From Planctomycetaceae bacterium (GTDB lineage: Bacteria; Planctomycetota; Planctomycetia; Planctomycetales; Planctomycetaceae): 64,000 nt of DNA. The notes beneath the pieces were generated by a model, which made no database searches, was not told the origin of the DNA, and worked only from the letters and a program-made list of their open reading frames with translations. The stretch spans positions 21,979 to 85,978 of the forward strand of contig JABISG010000096.1 of the NCBI GenBank assembly GCA_018699955.1, written 5' to 3'. A program made the position numbers and the translations under genes. Of the stretch, positions 54,245 to 63,966 are shown in pieces. Numbering within the stretch: position 1 is the first letter of the stretch; every line of letters begins with the position of its first letter.

Positions 54245-54730
54245 CGTGATCCCTCCGTGGTTTGTTTCTCACCCCAAACCAGCATGCAGGTAATTCGGTA
54301 TTCCTACTGACGGCCGACGATCCACCATCTGTGGTGTGTGTCGCCTATCAGGTTGACCCGCCCCAGAGCAGGTGCCCACGGCATTCTTGCCGGAGCAATT
54401 CGACCACGTCACCGCGACGTGCCGTAGTAGAAGTTCGGTCGGTATCGATCAGGGCGATGAATCAAACTTTCCCCCTCATGACGATTCTCGCTGCTTTCCC
54501 GAACGAGTTGCTGCTGCAAACGTTACAGGTCTTACAGCCTGTCCGGTGACTGCTAGAACAGCTACAATCGGCCGAATCGATTGGTCTTGAAAAACCGTCA
54601 GAATCATTAAGAATTAACACCCTGCTGAATTGCGGAAGAATCCGCAGGCATCAGGAATCCGAGTGCAGAAGTCAAAGGGCAGAAACCATCTGCCCTGCCT
54701 GATCTCTGAAAGGGCCGACAGGAGAGAGAA
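54245..54730. other. Intergenic region before topoisomerase pair
   Basis: About 486 bases between divergent genes; no gene or RNA was recognised. It probably holds the promoters for both sides. Confidence 0.45.
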
Positions 54731-57133
54731 TTGGCCGGTAATCGAAAACGAACACCCGGAAAACGTGGCAAGAACGGCAGTTCCGATGGCGCAAGCGCGG
54801 CTGACTCGAACGATCGCATCGAATATGTCCCCATCAGTCAGGAGACACGACGGCGGTATTTGAATTACGCAATGTCAGTCGTCACGTCGCGGGCGCTACC
54901 CGACGTCCGAGACGGCCTGAAACCGGTGCAGCGGCGGATCATGTACGTCATGTACCACGGGCTGCATCTCACGGCCGACAGCAGACGCCGCAAATCGATG
55001 AAAGTTTGTGGCGACACCACCGGCGACTTCCATCCGCACGGCGAAGGCGCGGTTTACGAAACGCTTGTCCGCTTGGCACAGGACTTCACCTTGCGCTGCC
55101 CCCTCGTCGATGGGCAGGGCAATTTCGGTTCGTTACTCGGATTGCCACACGCGGCCGCCCGGTACACCGAAGTCAAACTGACGGCGATTGCCGAAGAATT
55201 GATGAGCGAGCTGCGGTTTGAAACCGTCGAAACGCGTCCGACGTACGATGGTTCCAAAACCGAACCTGTGGTGCTGCCGGCCCGTTACCCCAACCTGCTG
55301 GTCAACGGCACACAGGGAATTGCCGTCGGTATGGCGACCAACATCCCACCCCACAATCTGGGTGAAGTAATCGACGCCTGCGTGCATCTCATCAAGAACC
55401 GCAATGCGACCGTTGCCCAATTGATGAAGTTCATCAAAGGCCCCGATTTCCCACTCGGTGGCCGAGTCGTAACTGATAAGCGTTCGCTCACTGCGACGTA
55501 CAAAGAAGGTCGAGGCTCGATCAAGGCTCGCGCAGAGTGGAAAATCGACAGGCAGCGCCGCAAGAACGCCCCGCACGCCATTGTGATTTATTCGGTTCCG
55601 TACGGCGTCTCGACAGGGCCGTTGATCTCGGAATTGGGCGATGTCGCCGAAGGCACCGATTTGCCTCAACTTGTCGCAGTCGGAGACGAGACCGACTCCA
55701 AGCACGGGCTGCGAATCGTGCTGGAATTGAAGCCCGACGCCGACCCGGATGCCGTGATGGCGTACCTCTATAAACGCACTGCGCTGGAACAGAATTTCGC
55801 GTACAACGCCACTTGCCTCATTCCCGATGAGCGCGGCAACGTCGTTCCGGCTCGCGTCAGTCTGGTCGAGATGTTGCAGCATTTTCTCGACTTCCGTTTT
55901 CAGACCGTTCGGCGAAGATTTGAATATCAGTTACGGCAACTCGAACGGCGAATTCACATTCTCAAGGGATACGCCATCATCTTCAAAGGGCTGGATAAAG
56001 CCCTTCGCATTATTCGAAAAAGTTCCGGAAAACAAGATGCCGCCGTGAAGTTGATGAAAGCGTTTCCGCTCGATGAAGAACAGACGTTCGCAATCCTGGA
56101 ACTGCAGCTTTACCGAATATCGAAGCTGGAAATCGACCAGATCACAAAGGAACTGCGAGAGAAACGGGCCCAAGCAAAAGAGATTCGCGCGATCCTCAAC
56201 TCCGACCGGCGGCTTTGGACCATTGTGCGAAACGAGTTGAAGGAAATCGCCGAGAAGTTTGCCGACAAACGACGCACCAGCATCGGCTCATCCGGTGAAA
56301 TCGTTGAGTTCGACGCACAGACTTACATTGTGCGGGAAAATACGAACGTCGTCGTCACCCGCGACGGTTGGGTCAAACGCGTCGGTCGATTGCAGAAGGT
56401 GAAAAGCACCCGCGTCCGCGAAGGCGACAGCGTACTCGACGTGGTTCCGGGGAACACGCTCGAACACGTCGCCATTTTTTCCAGTGACGGCGTGGTCTAT
56501 ACGCTGCCGATCAAACAGATTCCCGTTTCGACCGGTTACGGCGATCCTCTCTCGAAACACGTGCGGTTTGGGGACGGCGTGCAAATGGTTGCCGCGATTT
56601 CGACCGATGCCCGCTTCACACCAGAAGACAAAAAAGTTCGCCGCCAGCCAACGCCGAAACCTTACCTGCTCATCGCCACCGAGCAGGGACAGGTCATGCG
56701 ACTCTCTTTCAGCCCGTTTCGTCTGCCATCCACTAAAGTGGGCCGCAAGTTCTGCCGACTTCGCAAAGGTGATCGCGTGGTGTTCGCCGAAATGATCACC
56801 GACGCCGATAGCATGTTTCTGGCGACGAAAGAAGCCCGGGTGCTGCACTTCATGATTGAAGACGTACCGATTCTGGCATCGGCGGGCATCGGCGTCAAAG
56901 GAATCAAACTGGTAAAGGACGACCGCGTCCTCAGTGCCGTCCAATTGGCACGCGTCAGCGACTGCCTGCGCGTCATTAATACCAACGGCAAACAGTTGAG
57001 CTTCGGACAGATGAAGTACGAAGTGACATCGCGCGGCGGCAAAGGCATCAAGACCAGTCAGCGCAGCGGATTCGAAACGATCATTCACCCACCGATTCAG
57101 CTCATTGACTGGGCCGAGATTGAAGACGAATAG
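54731..57133 (+). CDS. Type II DNA topoisomerase A subunit (GyrA/ParC-like)
   Basis: An 800-residue DNA breakage-reunion subunit. The active-site Tyr145 lies in AAARYTEVKL. Motifs: RALPDVRDGLKPVQRRI (57-70), the QRDR region HPHGEGAVYE (101-110) and the C-terminal beta-pinwheel with repeated blades. The GyrA box (QRRGGKG) is degenerate, reading SRGGKGIK near the end, so a topoisomerase IV-like role is as likely as gyrase. A basic N-terminal extension (RKRTPGKRGKNG) precedes the core. The start is TTG at 54731 with GGAGAGAGAA upstream. The partner B subunit follows 103 bp later. Confidence 0.88.
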   Translation: MAGNRKRTPGKRGKNGSSDGASAADSNDRIEYVPISQETRRRYLNYAMSVVTSRALPDVRDGLKPVQRRIMYVMYHGLHLTADSRRRKSMKVCGDTTGDFHPHGEGAVYETLVRLAQDFTLRCPLVDGQGNFGSLLGLPHAAARYTEVKLTAIAEELMSELRFETVETRPTYDGSKTEPVVLPARYPNLLVNGTQGIAVGMATNIPPHNLGEVIDACVHLIKNRNATVAQLMKFIKGPDFPLGGRVVTDKRSLTATYKEGRGSIKARAEWKIDRQRRKNAPHAIVIYSVPYGVSTGPLISELGDVAEGTDLPQLVAVGDETDSKHGLRIVLELKPDADPDAVMAYLYKRTALEQNFAYNATCLIPDERGNVVPARVSLVEMLQHFLDFRFQTVRRRFEYQLRQLERRIHILKGYAIIFKGLDKALRIIRKSSGKQDAAVKLMKAFPLDEEQTFAILELQLYRISKLEIDQITKELREKRAQAKEIRAILNSDRRLWTIVRNELKEIAEKFADKRRTSIGSSGEIVEFDAQTYIVRENTNVVVTRDGWVKRVGRLQKVKSTRVREGDSVLDVVPGNTLEHVAIFSSDGVVYTLPIKQIPVSTGYGDPLSKHVRFGDGVQMVAAISTDARFTPEDKKVRRQPTPKPYLLIATEQGQVMRLSFSPFRLPSTKVGRKFCRLRKGDRVVFAEMITDADSMFLATKEARVLHFMIEDVPILASAGIGVKGIKLVKDDRVLSAVQLARVSDCLRVINTNGKQLSFGQMKYEVTSRGGKGIKTSQRSGFETIIHPPIQLIDWAEIEDE

Positions 57134-57236
57134 AACACGGTTGCGGTTTCGCGATTCGTTGATCATCGTTTGATCATGATCCGCTAAACCGCAAGTGATT
57201 GTTGGAATACCATTAGCCAAAAACTACAATCGAAAC

Positions 57237-59198
57237 ATGGCAACCAAAACGAAGCGTCAGGCGAAATCGCCGAAGGCCGCGTCGAACAAATCGACCGGCA
57301 GTTACACCGGCGCCGATATCGAAGTTCTCGAAGGTCTCGAAGCAGTCCGTCGCCGGCCGGCGATGTACATCGGCGCAACCGACAATCGCGGCTTGCATCA
57401 TCTGCTGTGGGAGATTCTCGACAACTCCGTCGATGAGTTTCTGGCCAACGAAGCCGACCGTATCGTCGTCACGCTGCACAAGGACGGAAAGTCGCTGACG
57501 GTGCAGGATAACGGGCGCGGCATTCCGGTTGATAAGCATCCGAAGATGAAGAAATCGGCGTTGGAAGTCATCATGACGACCCTGCACGCCGGCGGGAAAT
57601 TCTCGAACAAGAACTATGCCCGCAGCGGTGGCCTGCACGGCGTTGGTTCGTCCGTCGTCAACGCGCTCTCGACCGAAATGGTTGTCACCGTGCATCGCGA
57701 CGGTCATGAATGGGTCCAGCGATACAAACGCGGCAAACCAACCACGCCCGTCAAAAAAGTGAAGCCGTTTCGTGGCCACGGCACGCGGATCTTGTTCCGG
57801 CCCGACGATTCCATCTTTCGCCGCGTGCAGTTCAATGTTGATACGATCCGCCAGCATCTGGAAGACATTTCCTACATTCACGGCGGGCTGAAGATTGTTT
57901 TTCACGACGAGAACAAGAAAGAGACGACCGAATTCTCGCATCCCGATGGAATTTCGGCATTCCTCGACAAATTGATCGGCGACGAGAAGAAGCAGCCCAT
58001 TCACGAACAAATGTTTGCGACCGACAAGGATGACCGGCAGGTGAAGATCGAAGTCGTGCTGCGTTGGACCGACGCAACCGACGAGGAAATTCGCAGTTAC
58101 GTCAATGGCATTCGTACCCATGCCGGCGGCACACACGAGAGCGGTTTGCGGACAGGAATCGCCAAGGCCGTCAAGAATTACATCGACGTCCACGACATCA
58201 AGCACAAAGGCATCTCAATCTCGGCGGATGATATTCGCGAGGGCGTGGTCGCGGTGCTTTCGGTCTTTCACGCCGACCCAATGTTTCAGGGACAGACCAA
58301 GGAAAAACTCAACAACCCGGAAATGACCGGACAGGTTGATGGATTGGTGCGCCCGGCGCTCGAGACCTGGCTGAATAACAATCCCTCGATTGCCGATGCC
58401 GTCATTGGCCGCATCGTCCTGGCCGCACGTGCCCGCGAAGCGAGCCGGCAAGCACAAAGCGAAGTCCGCCGCAAGACACCCGGTTCACGCAAAAACAGCC
58501 TGCCGGGCAAACTGGTCGATTGCCGCTCGAACGATCCAGGCAAGTCGGAACTGTTCATCGTCGAAGGCGATTCGGCCGGCGGAACTGCCGTCCTCGGCCG
58601 CAACAGCCTCACCCAAGCCGTCCTGCCGTTGAAGGGAAAAATCCTCAACACCGAGTCGCTCGCAATTTCCAAGATTCTCGGCAATCAGGAAATCAAAGCG
58701 CTGGTCGAAACGTTGGGAACCGGCATCGGGCCGCAGTTCGACATCCGCCAACTGCGTTACGACCGCATCATCCTGTTGATGGATGCCGACAGCGACGGAT
58801 ACCACATCAGCACGCTGCTACTCACGTTTTTCTTTCGACACATGATCGATCTGATTCGTCAAGGGAAGGTCTACATCGGCCAACCGCCGTTGTACAAGAT
58901 CACGGTCGGCACCACCGTGCATTATGCGCAGGACGATGCGCACCGCGAAGAAATTCTCTCGTCGCTGCCAGCCAATCGCAAAGCGGAAATCGATCGCTTC
59001 AAGGGTCTCGGCGAAATGAATGCCGACCAGTTGAAGCAGACGACGCTCGATCCGGCCACGCGAACGCTGGTGCGGATTGACATCGAAAGCCAGATTGACG
59101 CCGACCGAACGTTTCAGCAATTGCTGGGGAAAGACCCGTCAGAGCGTTACCGGGTCATCATGGAAGAAGCGAGTTTCGCCGACGATCTGGATTTGTGA
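57237..59198 (+). CDS. Type II DNA topoisomerase B subunit (GyrB/ParE-like)
   Basis: A 653-residue ATPase subunit. GHKL motifs include LLWEILDNSVDEFLA, DNGRGIPVD and GLHGVGSSVVNALS; the TOPRIM domain has IVEGDSAGGTA, LPLKGKILNTE and DADSDGYHI (usually DADVDGSHI). An N-terminal basic tail (KTKRQAKSPKAA) precedes. Length is close to ParE (about 630) rather than GyrB (about 800), matching topoisomerase IV. It pairs with the A subunit upstream; order A then B is atypical for gyrase pairs. The ATG at 57237 gives the natural N terminus. Confidence 0.88.
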   Translation: MATKTKRQAKSPKAASNKSTGSYTGADIEVLEGLEAVRRRPAMYIGATDNRGLHHLLWEILDNSVDEFLANEADRIVVTLHKDGKSLTVQDNGRGIPVDKHPKMKKSALEVIMTTLHAGGKFSNKNYARSGGLHGVGSSVVNALSTEMVVTVHRDGHEWVQRYKRGKPTTPVKKVKPFRGHGTRILFRPDDSIFRRVQFNVDTIRQHLEDISYIHGGLKIVFHDENKKETTEFSHPDGISAFLDKLIGDEKKQPIHEQMFATDKDDRQVKIEVVLRWTDATDEEIRSYVNGIRTHAGGTHESGLRTGIAKAVKNYIDVHDIKHKGISISADDIREGVVAVLSVFHADPMFQGQTKEKLNNPEMTGQVDGLVRPALETWLNNNPSIADAVIGRIVLAARAREASRQAQSEVRRKTPGSRKNSLPGKLVDCRSNDPGKSELFIVEGDSAGGTAVLGRNSLTQAVLPLKGKILNTESLAISKILGNQEIKALVETLGTGIGPQFDIRQLRYDRIILLMDADSDGYHISTLLLTFFFRHMIDLIRQGKVYIGQPPLYKITVGTTVHYAQDDAHREEILSSLPANRKAEIDRFKGLGEMNADQLKQTTLDPATRTLVRIDIESQIDADRTFQQLLGKDPSERYRVIMEEASFADDLDL

Positions 59199-59228
59199 CT
59201 TTCGATGGGTGCCACCGATCGTCCAATG

Positions 59229-59417
59229 TCATCGCAGATCGCGATACGAGTCCCAGCCCATGTAGCCGACCATTGCGGCACCAACGAGGAACATGATGTC
59301 CATCAGCATCTGGCCTTGAAACGGAAACCCCACGACCAGATCGACGATGGCCAGAAGCGCGACGACCCCCGCGATTCCCATCGAGCCGATGATTACGTTT
59401 TTCGTCATATTCGCCAT
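59229..59417 (-). CDS. Small two-helix membrane protein
   Basis: A 62-residue protein with two predicted membrane segments (VIIGSMGIAGVVALLAIVDLVVGF and MLMDIMFLVGAAMVGYMGW) and a short charged C terminus (DSYRDLR). GGAG lies 9 bases upstream of the ATG at 59417. It is convergent with the topoisomerase B gene, 30 bp away. Function unknown. Confidence 0.6.
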   Translation of the reverse strand: MANMTKNVIIGSMGIAGVVALLAIVDLVVGFPFQGQMLMDIMFLVGAAMVGYMGWDSYRDLR

Positions 59418-59597
59418 CAATGCTGCTCCGCTCGGCTCTTCATTCCGCTCACACCCTCGCCGCCCGGCAATAGCGGCCTCTCTATTAAGTATAGCATTGA
59501 GTATAGCGCAGAGTGGCCACTTCTTTCCAGTCGCGTTTCCAAAACGCCGCTGTTTTCGACTTCATACTGCACAAACTGCGATGCTGGCAACGCGATC

Positions 59598-60014
59598 TCA
59601 ACCAATCGGCGGTGAAGTCAGCTCAACAACGTAGCCGTCCGGATCGTTGACGAAAACCTGCACGGCCCCGTCGGGACGGGCTTTCGGGCCGGCGACCAAC
59701 GGTATGCCTCGTTCTTGCAAGATCTGGGCCGCCGCGTGACCGTCGGCCACCTCAAATGCAAAGTGGTGGTTACGGCTCGATTGCTTCTGAATCGAAATGT
59801 TTTCGCCGGCCGGCCCCGATTCGTCGTGTTCGAGAATCAGATGGATTTGCGTGACGCCGGCTTGAAACCAGCTACCGCCAAACGAAAAATTCGGCCGATC
59901 CTGTTCTTCCATGCCTAGCAGATCGCAATAGAACTTGCGGCTGGCCTCCAAGTCTTTGACGACCAGTGTGACGTGATCGATGGTTCTTACAACGATAGGG
60001 GCGGGGGCGGTCAT
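59598..60014 (-). CDS. VOC-family (glyoxalase-like) protein
   Basis: A 138-residue protein of the vicinal-oxygen-chelate family, with paired beta-alpha-beta-beta-beta modules. Metal-ligand positions are visible as TIDHVTLVVKD (His in first strand), then NHHFAFEVADG (second module His), and DPDGYVVEL (C-terminal Glu). Such proteins include glyoxalase I, extradiol dioxygenases and resistance proteins; no specific function can be claimed. It begins at the ATG at 60014. Confidence 0.85.
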   Translation of the reverse strand: MTAPAPIVVRTIDHVTLVVKDLEASRKFYCDLLGMEEQDRPNFSFGGSWFQAGVTQIHLILEHDESGPAGENISIQKQSSRNHHFAFEVADGHAAAQILQERGIPLVAGPKARPDGAVQVFVNDPDGYVVELTSPPIG

Positions 60015-60065
60015 AACGGTTCACTCACAATCGGGCCGTAGCCCACTGAATTCAATTGCTGATGA

Positions 60066-60419
60066 TTATTGGTCACTCGAAGATTCAGCCGCCTGCAACA
60101 TGCGTTCGACGGCTTGACGTCCGGTCATGCCAACCTCGATGCCGAGGCCGGATGCCTGGGAAGTGACGCCGACGATTTTCGCTTCGTAAAGGTCTTCCGG
60201 TTCCACCAGCGGTTTGGCCGGCGTCCCCTTGGCGATGGCAATGGCCTGACCGAATTCGGCAGCGGTATCCAGATCGTAGATTCCGCAGCCGACAATTCCG
60301 GCTTCCGTCAGAATCGAGCAATACTGCCCACCCACCCAGCGATTGCTGACACCGATCGCCGTGCCGTTCTCGAACGTCAACTTGCGGGTCTCGTGGATTG
60401 GCAATCTGTTGTCGGACAT
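60066..60419 (-). CDS. YunC-like DUF1805 protein
   Basis: A 117-residue protein matching the YunC/DUF1805 layout: EAGIVGCGIYDLDTAAEFGQAIAIAKG, then VEPEDLYEAKIVGVTSQASGLGIEVGMTGRQAVERM near the C terminus. The family has an alpha/beta fold; its biochemical role is not established. The ATG at 60419 is used, with GAGAGAAGC upstream; the longer frame to 60674 overlaps a repeat element. Neighbour on the same strand is the VOC protein. Confidence 0.75.
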   Translation of the reverse strand: MSDNRLPIHETRKLTFENGTAIGVSNRWVGGQYCSILTEAGIVGCGIYDLDTAAEFGQAIAIAKGTPAKPLVEPEDLYEAKIVGVTSQASGLGIEVGMTGRQAVERMLQAAESSSDQ

Positions 60420-60560
60420 GTGCTTCTCTCGCAAACAACTTGGGAGCCATTCAAATTTCAATCGTCGGGTTGGCTGCCGAATACTTCCTGCCGCGACCAT
60501 CGGCGCTATTCTATTGCTTGTCGGCAACATCGTCAAAGGCCCGCTGGAATTCGGGGTGAG

Positions 60561-60592
60561 ACCGGTTCCCACGGGGCGCGCCCCGTGGGCTT
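60561..60592 (+). repeat. Dispersed palindrome CCCACGGGG/CCCCGTGGG, copy 2
   Basis: Core stem CCCACGGGG (60568-60576) with CCCCGTGGG (60581-60589) and a 4-nt spacer CGCG. The surrounding ACCGGTTCCC...GTGGGCTTTGG context matches the copy at 35674-35704. Confidence 0.7.
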
Positions 60593-60734
60593 TGGGGAGA
60601 TTGGCGCGGAGTGATTGTCGCGCGGGCCTGCCGTTTCGCAGACCATTCAGGCTGACTGCGCCCATATGAATCACGCCCTGCCCGACCGCTGCAGGTTTGA
60701 GCGTCTTCGCGCTGCGACTGCCATCCGTCTAGTC

Positions 60735-60908
60735 TCATTCAGCGTGAGTCGTTTCACCCTCCGCTTCCTCGAATTCGACGCGCAGTTCAACCCGCGCCCG
60801 ATCGTTCTTTGTGCCGTCGCTGATCCAGATATTGTCCAGCACCTGCCAATCGTCCCCAGATCGTTGGACCGTGAACCACGGTCCTGCCACAAAGTGGATG
60901 CCTTCCAG
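60735..60908 (-). pseudogene. In-frame continuation of lipoprotein gene beyond TGA
   Basis: Directly after the TGA at 60909-60911, the same frame stays open for 57 codons to a second TGA at 60735-60737. The translation (starting LEGIHFVAGPWFTVQRSGDD and continuing with WQVLDNIWISD and RARVELRVEFEEAEGE) has strong alternating hydrophobic beta-strand character and matches an orderly domain end better than random sequence. Possible causes are a nonsense mutation, a base error, stop read-through or a separate overlapping unit; no internal start codon at the boundary suggests an independent gene. Confidence 0.5.
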
Positions 60909-61676
60909 TCAGAGCCGCGTCCACAGATGATGCAGCCCCACACGCTTGACGGTCCCGCTGGTCACCAACGGCTGAAGCCCCTGGGTCTTCATGTCGAAAA
61001 CATGCCGGCGGTCAAGTGGCACGCGCGTTCGCGTCATCTCGACACGTACGATTCCCTGTTCATCAACGATGCGGAACGACAGAACCGCATGCGTCTTTTT
61101 CAATTCGCGACGCAGGAATTCGTCGTGTTTTCGCATCGGACTCGACGGGGACAGTTGCCGCAGCAATGCCGTCGATTGCCGCCCATAGAATAAGAGCGCC
61201 TCGAGCGCCGCGTTCGTTTCGTCCAGCGGTCCTTGCTCGTACCGGGCCAGCAGCTGTTGGAATTCGTTGCGGCTTAATTCGGGCGTGGCGTGATTGCTCG
61301 CCGCACATCCCGATGCGCAAACCTGCGGACCGTGCGGATGAAAGGCCGCACGCGGATCGGCGGTGAAGTCGGGGGCCAGGATGCCGGTGTTCAGTCCCAT
61401 CGAAACCGGAAACGTTCCCCCCGTGGATGAACCGACAATTGGGCCAAAGTCGCCTGCAGGTTCACCGTCCAACTGAATGGCAGGAACCAGTGGCTCTGCT
61501 CCGTACAGCGGAACGTTCTCTGCCCGGTCGGCTTGAGCCGCATTCGCAGAATCCGTTCGATCCAAAAGTGCAGTGGCTTCGCCACCAGCGGCGAATTCCT
61601 CATCGACCGACGTACCGCACCCGATCAGCCCAGCAAGGCCTGAGACCGCAAGTACGCCGACAAAGACGATTCGCAC
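60909..61676 (-). CDS. Lipoprotein, unknown function, possibly truncated by TGA
   Basis: A 255-residue protein starting at a GTG (61676) with a perfect AGGAGG ribosome site (minus strand TAGGAGGTTTTCGC). The signal peptide ends in a LIGC lipobox, giving Cys20 as the lipid-attached residue. Mature residues 25-110 are low-complexity, and about 110-255 form a helical-plus-beta domain (HATPELSRNEFQQLLARYEQG, then AVLSFRIVDEQGIVRVEMTRTRVPLD). The protein ends abruptly at a TGA after LHHLWTRL and the same frame continues to 60735 (see that feature). No domain is recognised. Confidence 0.65.
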   Translation of the reverse strand: MRIVFVGVLAVSGLAGLIGCGTSVDEEFAAGGEATALLDRTDSANAAQADRAENVPLYGAEPLVPAIQLDGEPAGDFGPIVGSSTGGTFPVSMGLNTGILAPDFTADPRAAFHPHGPQVCASGCAASNHATPELSRNEFQQLLARYEQGPLDETNAALEALLFYGRQSTALLRQLSPSSPMRKHDEFLRRELKKTHAVLSFRIVDEQGIVRVEMTRTRVPLDRRHVFDMKTQGLQPLVTSGTVKRVGLHHLWTRL

Positions 61677-62117
61677 GCGAAAACCTCCTATACTATGGCT
61701 GAATGTCACCAATTCCGACGCATTTGACGAGTTGTGCTGCCGGATGGTTCCCACCGGCTGCACAAATTCCCGCTTCCAGTTGCATCCGTCTTATCAGACG
61801 CAAATGACGGCCGGTTGTCCAGACTGATGTTCTTCCGACGGATCACACTTTTTTCGATTACAAGAAGCAAGATTCCACGGAAAGTGGGGAACTCATCCGA
61901 TGCTGATACGTCCTACTCACCAACGATGGCGGAACAAATTTCGTGGGACATCGACAGGCTGCGGCTGGGCGGTAAACTGGTGGCATCTCGGCTTCGTGCC
62001 AGGCAGAGGAATGAGATCGCGTGGCGCTGAGTCGGACTGATGCGTGGACGAGCCTGAGCCACAACCTGAGGTCACTTTCACCCCGTCGGATTGAGCACGG
62101 AACACAGGAGCGAACGG
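61677..62117. other. Intergenic region between divergent genes
   Basis: About 440 bases between the lipoprotein (leftward) and ankyrin-repeat (rightward) genes; no gene was recognised. It probably holds both promoters. Confidence 0.45.
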
Positions 62118-63848
62118 ATGAATCGAATGGTGACATCGAGTGCGGCATTGCTGATTGTAGGATGCATCGCGAACGGTGTCCTCGCAGCTCCCGTTCACCA
62201 GGCGGCTTCGTCGAATCAATTGGCAACGGTCAAGAAGCTGATTGCGGGAAATGCCAATCTGTTGGAACTGAAAGACCGCAACGGCTATACGCCGCTGCAT
62301 TATGCGGTCTCCAGCAACCGAACCGAGGTTGTAAAGTATCTGCTGGGCAAGAAGGCCAACGTCAACGCGAAGACGAAATACAACTACACGCCGCTGCATT
62401 TTGCCGTGATGAACCGTTCCGCGGCGATCTACGATCTGATCATCGCACAGAAACCGAATCTTGAACTGAAGGACAACGCAGGGAACACTCCGCTCTTCAC
62501 GTCGCTTCAGTATGGCAACAAGAAAGCATTCGACAAATTGATTGCCGCCGGTGCTAACTTCAAAACGGCGACTCGCTACAAGCAGACGTTACTGCATCTG
62601 GCGTGTTCTAACGGGCGCGCCGACTTTGCCGAGACGTTGATCAAGAGGGGCGTCGCGATCGATTCGAAGGATAACGGCGGTCAGACGCCGTTATATCTCG
62701 CGGCCCAGCGCGGACAGGCGACTGTCGTCAAGACGCTGCTCGCCAAGGGGGCCGATGCTGATGTGAGAGTGAAGAATAATTATCAGCCTTCGCCATTGTT
62801 CGCCGCCTGTCAGACGGGCAATGTGGAAGTCGTCAATCTGCTGTTGGCCCAGAAAGTCAGCGTTTCGCTCACGAACCCCAACGGCGATCAGCCGCTGCAC
62901 GTTGCCGCCAATCTGGGGGGACAATTCTACGGTTACTACAATCCAAAACAGGCGGCTGCGATGCGTGCACGATTTGGAACTGTGGTTGCTGCGTTGCTGA
63001 AAGCCGATGCTCCCGCCAACACGGCGAACAAACAGAAGAAGACACCGTTGCAGTTAGCGGTCGCAAAAGACAATTACGTCGCGGTCAATGCGCTGGTCGG
63101 CAAAACGAAGAATCTCGACATCAATCCGACCACCGGCGAAACGCTGTTCCATTGGTCGAGTCGCCTGGGACTGGAAAACGTCGTCGCAATCCTGTTGAAA
63201 CGCGAAGGCGTGAAGATTGACGGCAAGGATAGACAGGGCCGCTCGCCGTTGTATCTCGCTTCCAATGACGGACACGCGACCGTCGTCAAATTGCTGCTCG
63301 CGCGGAAAGTTGCCGTCGATGGCAAGAACGCCGATGGCGAAACGCCCTTGCATGCCGCCGCCTGGAATGGACATGCCGACGTCGTTCGTCAACTGCTGAA
63401 GCGAAAAGCGGACGTCGATGCGTTCGATGCCAGCGGACAGACTGCTCTGCACATGGCCGCCTGGAACGGGCACACCGAAGCCGTCAAGACGCTCATCGCC
63501 GCCGGTGCCAATGTGAATTTGAGCGTGAATGACTACACGCCCCTGCATGCGGCAGCGTGGAATGGACACACGGCGGTCGTCGAAACATTGCTGGCCAACA
63601 AAGCGAACGTCAACGCCAAAGACAGCGACGGCCTGACTCCCCTGCACAAGTCGGCGTGGAACGGTCATCTGGATGCAATCAAGCGATTGCTCGCGGCTGG
63701 CGCGAACATCAACGCAACAGATATCGACGGATACACACCGCTCACGAAAGCAACAGAACAGAAGCAGAAGAACGTCGCTGCCTACCTTCGTTCCAAGGGA
63801 GCAAAGAAGGGCGAAATGACATCTTTCGCAGGAAACGGGAACGAATAA
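62118..63848 (+). CDS. Exported ankyrin-repeat protein
   Basis: A 576-residue protein with a signal peptide in the first 23 residues; the hydrophobic core contains IVGC, which fits a lipobox, and ANGVLAAP further on could be a Sec cleavage site, so it may be lipid-anchored or soluble. About fourteen ankyrin repeats follow (each about 33 residues, with the GxTPLHxAA motif, for example DRNGYTPLHYAVSSN and DGETPLHAAAWNGHADVV). One longer, less regular repeat region lies at about 265-310. Ankyrin arrays bind other proteins. CAGGAGCG lies upstream of the ATG. No partner can be named. Confidence 0.85.
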   Translation: MNRMVTSSAALLIVGCIANGVLAAPVHQAASSNQLATVKKLIAGNANLLELKDRNGYTPLHYAVSSNRTEVVKYLLGKKANVNAKTKYNYTPLHFAVMNRSAAIYDLIIAQKPNLELKDNAGNTPLFTSLQYGNKKAFDKLIAAGANFKTATRYKQTLLHLACSNGRADFAETLIKRGVAIDSKDNGGQTPLYLAAQRGQATVVKTLLAKGADADVRVKNNYQPSPLFAACQTGNVEVVNLLLAQKVSVSLTNPNGDQPLHVAANLGGQFYGYYNPKQAAAMRARFGTVVAALLKADAPANTANKQKKTPLQLAVAKDNYVAVNALVGKTKNLDINPTTGETLFHWSSRLGLENVVAILLKREGVKIDGKDRQGRSPLYLASNDGHATVVKLLLARKVAVDGKNADGETPLHAAAWNGHADVVRQLLKRKADVDAFDASGQTALHMAAWNGHTEAVKTLIAAGANVNLSVNDYTPLHAAAWNGHTAVVETLLANKANVNAKDSDGLTPLHKSAWNGHLDAIKRLLAAGANINATDIDGYTPLTKATEQKQKNVAAYLRSKGAKKGEMTSFAGNGNE

Positions 63849-63946
63849 CACGATTCCCGCTAATACCACTCATCACCCAATCGTCCTCAAGGACGTGTCG
63901 GTCTGGTCGCTGGATTCGCGAGATTTCAGATGTTGTGACAGACCCC

Positions 63947-63966
63947 CTGAACTCTTGCGAGTTCAG
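63947..63966. repeat. Short palindrome CTGAACTC/GAGTTCAG
   Basis: An 8-bp stem with a 4-nt loop near the window end, in a gene-free stretch after the ankyrin gene. Could be a terminator or a dispersed repeat unit; only one copy is seen here. Confidence 0.4.
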
